Source: RGIG4079 sp045531405 (lineage in GTDB: Bacteria; Bacteroidota; Bacteroidia; Bacteroidales; Muribaculaceae). Taken from it: DNA of 8,815 nucleotides. The number at the start of each line of letters is the position of its first letter. Positions within the stretch are counted from its first letter, which is position 1. Below are positions 6,641 to 8,815 of this stretch, one piece after another. The stretch covers positions 1-8,815 of the forward strand of contig JAZSDX010000074.1 of NCBI GenBank assembly GCA_045531405.1. Direction: 5' to 3'. The notes beneath the pieces are model-generated. The model saw only the letters and a list, made by a program, of their open reading frames with translations, was not told the origin of the DNA and made no database searches. A program made the position numbers and the translations under genes.

Positions 6641-6700
6641 AAAAATCGTCAATGCACTGACGATTTTTACGCAAATTTTGTCAGTTGACTGACGATTTTT
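6641..6700. repeat. 60-bp direct repeat, right copy (two palindromic units)
   Basis: It matches 5425-5484 except at two positions (6672, C for T; 6687, G for T). Units are 6641-6668 and 6673-6700 with an ACGC linker; the second unit's core is GTCAGT-TG-ACTGAC, so the unit core remains symmetric while the central two bases vary. The repeat lies between the ATPase promoter box and the ogt stop codon (6701-6703) and touches the stop directly, so it could be the ogt terminator as well as an ATPase operator. Similarity to the left copy stops abruptly at both edges. Confidence 0.9.
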
Positions 6701-7225
6701 TTACGATTTCACACTGTTTTTTGCTTCTGATTTGAGCAAAAAACGCTTTGCATCAACCCCTCCTGCATAACCGGTAATAGCTCCGTCATACCCTATCACA
6801 CGATGACATGGTATGATTATAGACATAGCATTTGCTCTACAAGCCGAGGCAACAGCCCTCACTGCATGAGGTTTTCCTATCCTCTCGGCAAGTTGTGAAT
6901 ATGAAATAGTGATGCCATAAGGAACTAGCTGTAACTCTTGCCACACTCGTTGCTGAAAATCCGTTCCCATCATTACCAACGGCAAATCAAAATCTCGCCG
7001 GACACCCTTAAAGTATTCATCTAATTGAGTCACAACTCGCTCTATCAACGGAGTTTTACCATATACTACCTGAGCATTAAGTTCCCTTGCAACTCTACCA
7101 TCAATAAGCTCCCGTCGCCCAGGCATATCCCAATCGCATAGACACATCTGTTCTTGATAGTCCCCGATAAGCAACCTCCCACATGGCGAATTATAATGCC
7201 ATATTTTTACATTTTTTCCTTGCAT
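6701..7225 (-). CDS. ogt: Methylated-DNA--protein-cysteine methyltransferase
   Basis: Repairs O6-methylguanine by transferring the methyl group to its own cysteine, inactivating itself. The 174-residue frame contains FQQRVWQEL (90-98), the DNA-binding stretch RAVASACRANAM (143-154), the active site IIPCHRVIG (137-145 in position order just after, Cys140 acceptor) and GYAGGVDAKRFLL near the end. An ATG at 7285 in frame would add 20 residues, but the promoter box TATTTTTG at 7253-7246 (minus strand) lies inside that extension, and MQGKNVKIWHYNSPCGRLLIG is a normal family start, so 7225 is chosen. The stop codon touches the right 60-bp repeat. The last residues (AKNSVKS) come from sequence resembling the repeat edge (AAATCGTAA), so the C-terminus may have been altered when the repeat arrived. 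Confidence 0.9.
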   Translation of the reverse strand: MQGKNVKIWHYNSPCGRLLIGDYQEQMCLCDWDMPGRRELIDGRVARELNAQVVYGKTPLIERVVTQLDEYFKGVRRDFDLPLVMMGTDFQQRVWQELQLVPYGITISYSQLAERIGKPHAVRAVASACRANAMSIIIPCHRVIGYDGAITGYAGGVDAKRFLLKSEAKNSVKS

Positions 7226-7245
7226 CTTAGAATTCCAGTATCTCA

Positions 7246-7253
7246 CAAAAATA
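7246..7253 (-). promoter_or_regulatory. Promoter box for ogt
   Basis: The minus strand reads TATTTTTG, a match to TAnnTTTG, about 20 bases before the ATG at 7225. A possible ATTG (minus strand, 7280-7277) is the nearest -33 candidate, at a somewhat long spacing of 23. The box falls within the longer reading frame from 7285 and so argues for the shorter protein. Confidence 0.45.
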
Positions 7254-7295
7254 ATAAATTTAACAATACTATTTTTCAATTTCATTAATAATTAT

Positions 7296-7304
7296 TATTT
7301 TTGC
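7296..7304 (+). promoter_or_regulatory. Promoter box for the structured leader / exported-protein operon
   Basis: TATTTTTGC matches TAnnTTTG on the plus strand. The expected transcript start, about 7 bases on, is near 7311, exactly where a hairpin (7311-7346) begins. The -33 region overlaps the ogt upstream region and offers only TTTTTC. No other convincing box was seen between here and the ATG at 7629, so this is the best candidate promoter for the downstream genes, with a leader of about 318 bases. Confidence 0.45.
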
Positions 7305-7310
7305 ATCAAT

Positions 7311-7620
7311 CTTGTTAGGCACAATGCGTTGTGTCATTATTGCAAGAAACATAACATATTTTCGAAAGCGTTTTTGCTTTATCCTTCATCTGAAATTCGC
7401 CAAATTTTAATCGGTAGGGTTTAGCAGTTTAAGACGCTCATGTTTGTCGTTTATCCACTTCCCGACAAGGGTTCGAGATATTCGATAAGGCGTGGGTGTG
7501 GACTGTTTATTACCGATAAGGCGTTTGGCGATGCCTCAGATGAGATAAACTGAAAATGTCCTACGCTTTCTGTTTTATAAATAATTATAATGCCAAATTA
7601 GGGGACGTAGGAGGCACAAA
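7311..7620 (+). ncRNA. Candidate structured RNA or long structured 5' leader
   Basis: This gene-free stretch has several complementary segments. A 5' hairpin pairs GGCACAA (7318-7324) with TTGTGTC (7329-7335) around a TGCG loop, with outer CTTG/CAAG pairing. A long rod follows at 7386-7543: 7386-7393 with 7536-7543, 7397-7404 with 7524-7531, 7410-7416 with 7511-7517, 7423-7428 with 7502-7507, 7434-7440 with 7493-7499, and 7444-7449 with 7463-7468, 42 pairs in nested order. It does not match any riboswitch, 4.5S, tmRNA or RNase P motif that I recognise. A 6S-like RNA is possible because of the rod shape, but I see no diagnostic sequence. Whether it is a separate RNA or the leader of the gene at 7629 is open; no T-run terminator was seen before that gene. 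Strand is inferred from the promoter box. Confidence 0.45.
7559..7614 (+). promoter_or_regulatory. Hairpin that could hide an AGGAGG sequence before the 7629 start
   Basis: TCCTACG (7559-7565) is complementary to CGTAGGA (7606-7612), which contains most of the AGGAGG at 7609-7614. That purine run lies 14 bases before the ATG at 7629 and is the only strong Shine-Dalgarno-like sequence near a start in the window. GTCC (7558-7561) could alternatively pair with GGAC (7603-7606). A role in translation control is inference, as Bacteroidetes ribosomes seldom depend on such sites. Confidence 0.3.
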
Positions 7621-7628
7621 ATTTTATT

Positions 7629-8309
7629 ATGAAACTAATTAAATTTTCATTGATTGCAGTTATCGCATTACTTACATTCATTCCTTTATCTGCAAAAAAG
7701 AAAACTATTCACGTAATCCCCGAAAATGCTAAAATCTATTGTAACGGTGATGAAGTTGCAACAGGTATTTATGAAGTGGATTTTGGTCGCAAAGATGATT
7801 TTGTAATGCTAAAATTTACAGCACCCGGATATATTCCTCGAACAGTTAAGTTATTCAAGAAAAACCCACAAAATACCGTTTCTTATGAGTTATATGAAGA
7901 TGAAGCCGAAAAAAATTCAATGGGAGCTTCAGATGGCATTGATATCGCAAACAAATATTTCACCATCACATGTAAACAAGGCATGACCGAAGATGTCGTG
8001 TGGAAACGTTTAATGAACATTGCAATTTCTAATTTTGAGAATGTTGAAATCAGAGACAAAGCTGCTGGTTGGATTAGAACAGCATGGGTAAATTCATCTT
8101 TTTCGTATCAAGCAGTTCGTACACGTCTTGAAATTCGTTTACAATTTGTAGGAGAAGGAGAATTAGCCTATCGAGTAAAACTATCGTCTGAGATAGCAGA
8201 TAAAGATTGTGGACTATACGATCAATGCTTCGAACCATACAACAGAATCCTTCGAAAATACGAAAACGTCATCTCTGAGTTACAAACATCTTTAGGCTCT
8301 AGCTTCTAA
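7629..8309 (+). CDS. Exported two-domain protein with PEGA-like N-terminal domain
   Basis: A 226-residue protein with a signal peptide (hydrophobic 5-20, likely cleavage after LSA at 22). Residues 25-88 look like a PEGA-type beta domain: TIHVIPENAKIYCNGDEV followed by a GYIPRTVKLF strand resembles the surface-layer repeats that give PEGA its name. Residues about 108-220 form a second alpha/beta domain (VWKRLMNIAISNFENVEIRD, then AAGWIRTAWV and RTRLEIRLQFVGEG) of a kind often seen in Bacteroidales periplasmic proteins, vaguely like BamC-type domains. I do not recognise a named family for it. No lipobox cysteine is present, so it is probably periplasmic and soluble. The gene is AT-rich, starts after a long structured leader and is followed 11 bases later by another exported protein, so the two are likely an operon. 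Confidence 0.85.
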   Translation: MKLIKFSLIAVIALLTFIPLSAKKKTIHVIPENAKIYCNGDEVATGIYEVDFGRKDDFVMLKFTAPGYIPRTVKLFKKNPQNTVSYELYEDEAEKNSMGASDGIDIANKYFTITCKQGMTEDVVWKRLMNIAISNFENVEIRDKAAGWIRTAWVNSSFSYQAVRTRLEIRLQFVGEGELAYRVKLSSEIADKDCGLYDQCFEPYNRILRKYENVISELQTSLGSSF

Positions 8310-8320
8310 TATTCTACGAT

Positions 8321-8692
8321 ATGAAACATTTTTTATTATTACTTACAATCGCAGCTCTCCCATTGACATTATTTTCTCAAAACAAAATGACAATCTCCGA
8401 TCCTTTCGATAATGGAAAATTCCAATGGGACGAATATTTTGGGAATAACAAAACCGCGGGAATCATGGATGGTTATCTTATTTTAGAGAATAAATCAGAC
8501 GGGAATGCTCATGCAGTTGCCGACTTACCCATTGATGTTGAAAGAAATTTTAATATTAAGATTAAATTCTTAATTCCCAAAATAAAAGATGACAAATACT
8601 TTGGGATTGTCTTTGATTATGAAGACGAAAACAATTATTCAAAATTTGTAGTTGCCGAAAATAAATATAAAATCTTGTCTAGTCCTAAATAA
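8321..8692 (+). CDS. Exported jelly-roll-like protein, possibly C-terminally truncated
   Basis: A 123-residue protein with a signal peptide (hydrophobic 4-18, cleavage near FSQ, 18-20). The remainder reads as successive beta strands: DPFDNGKFQWDEYF (27-40), GIMDGYLILENKSDG (47-61), NFNIKIKFLIPKI (77-89) and YFGIVFDYEDENNYSKFVV (93-111). This order is typical of the first half of concanavalin-like jelly-roll domains (DUF1080 or LamG type), which usually run 160 or more residues; here the frame stops after KYKILSSPK. The stop falls among repeated AT-rich sequence, suggesting loss of the C-terminal half. Alternatively it is a naturally short member. It lies 11 bases after the PEGA-like gene and is followed by a terminator. 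Function unknown; a role in binding carbohydrate or a partner protein is only inference. Confidence 0.75.
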   Translation: MKHFLLLLTIAALPLTLFSQNKMTISDPFDNGKFQWDEYFGNNKTAGIMDGYLILENKSDGNAHAVADLPIDVERNFNIKIKFLIPKIKDDKYFGIVFDYEDENNYSKFVVAENKYKILSSPK

Positions 8693-8734
8693 GCGTTACA
8701 AAATTAATACTTATTTATTAGGACAAAATTAATA
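8682..8734. repeat. Nested direct and inverted repeats around the 8692 stop codon
   Basis: ACAAAATTAATA occurs at 8698-8709 and again at 8723-8734 (period 25). GTCCTAAATAAG (8682-8693) is an imperfect inverted copy of CTTATTTATTAGGAC (8710-8724), differing by a 3-base insertion. The stop codon of the short exported protein lies inside the left arm. Such a layout can arise from a small duplication or deletion event. Confidence 0.6.
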
Positions 8735-8744
8735 ACTTTTTAGT

Positions 8745-8784
8745 TACACACAATGGAGCATGCTCCATTGTGTGTAGTTTTTTT
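8745..8784 (+). terminator. Intrinsic terminator of the exported-protein operon
   Basis: A 14-bp perfect stem (TACACACAATGGAG, 8745-8758, with its complement at 8763-8776) closes a CATG loop and is followed by a run of seven T (8778-8784). Taken as DNA, 8745-8776 is one uninterrupted perfect palindrome. It lies 52 bases after the last stop codon. Confidence 0.9.
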
Positions 8785-8815
8785 ATACGTTTTAATTTTT
8801 CTCTCTGATTGTCTA
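8785..8815. other. AT-rich DNA beyond the terminator, nothing recognised
   Basis: The final 31 bases after the terminator carry no visible coding, promoter or repeat signal. Confidence 0.5.

Noticed and set aside
5425..6700. CRISPR array
   Set aside because: Only two 60-bp repeats enclose a full gene; there are no regularly spaced short spacers.
7226..7285. Twenty-residue N-terminal extension of ogt
   Set aside because: It contains a good promoter box for the gene and no conserved residue.
7311..7620. tRNA, tmRNA, 4.5S or RNase P RNA gene
   Set aside because: A GGTTCGAGA-like stretch at 7470-7478 recalls a T-loop, but no acceptor stem, anticodon arm or CCA fits, and no diagnostic motif of the other RNAs is present.

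Overview
The window reads as chromosomal DNA from a member of the Bacteroidales, perhaps Bacteroides-like or Muribaculaceae-like; the family-level placement is inference. The evidence is the gene families present (short-form Psd, a DUF4834-like protein, a DUF2461 protein, an AAA ATPase with a DUF4143-type C-terminus), AT-rich intergenic DNA, almost no Shine-Dalgarno sequences, and repeated Bacteroidetes-type promoter boxes (TAnnTTTG) about 20-35 bases before start codons.

Left part (1-3167, + strand): the last 36 codons of an IS30-like transposase and its probable terminal repeat end about 25 bases before the psd promoter. A tight five-gene unit follows: psd and pssA (the two steps making phosphatidylethanolamine from CDP-diacylglycerol and serine), a small membrane-anchored DUF4834-like protein, a MmcQ/YjbR-fold protein and a DUF2461 protein. 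It ends at a strong hairpin terminator.

Middle (3182-5373): pfkA (6-phosphofructokinase) on the minus strand and a UPF0104/LPG-synthase-TM-type membrane protein on the plus strand diverge from a 215-base AT-rich region carrying a promoter box for each.

Accessory part (5425-7225, minus strand): a predicted AAA ATPase with a winged-helix region and a PD-(D/E)XK-like C-terminus lies between two 60-bp direct repeats (58/60 identical). Each repeat is a pair of tandem 28-bp palindromic units. The ATPase stop codon overlaps the left repeat, the ogt stop codon abuts the right repeat, and the right repeat also abuts the ATPase promoter box. This looks like a repeat-bounded gene cassette and is the most unusual arrangement here. 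The DNA-repair methyltransferase gene ogt follows.

Right part (7226-8815): a 403-base gene-free stretch holds a plus-strand promoter box, a hairpin beginning at the predicted transcript start, a 158-base segment able to fold into a long rod with six complementary helices, and a hairpin that would hide an AGGAGG sequence before the next start codon. It is a candidate new structured RNA or leader. Two exported proteins follow as a likely operon: a PEGA-like two-domain protein and a short jelly-roll-like protein that may be C-terminally truncated. A near-perfect palindromic terminator closes the unit.
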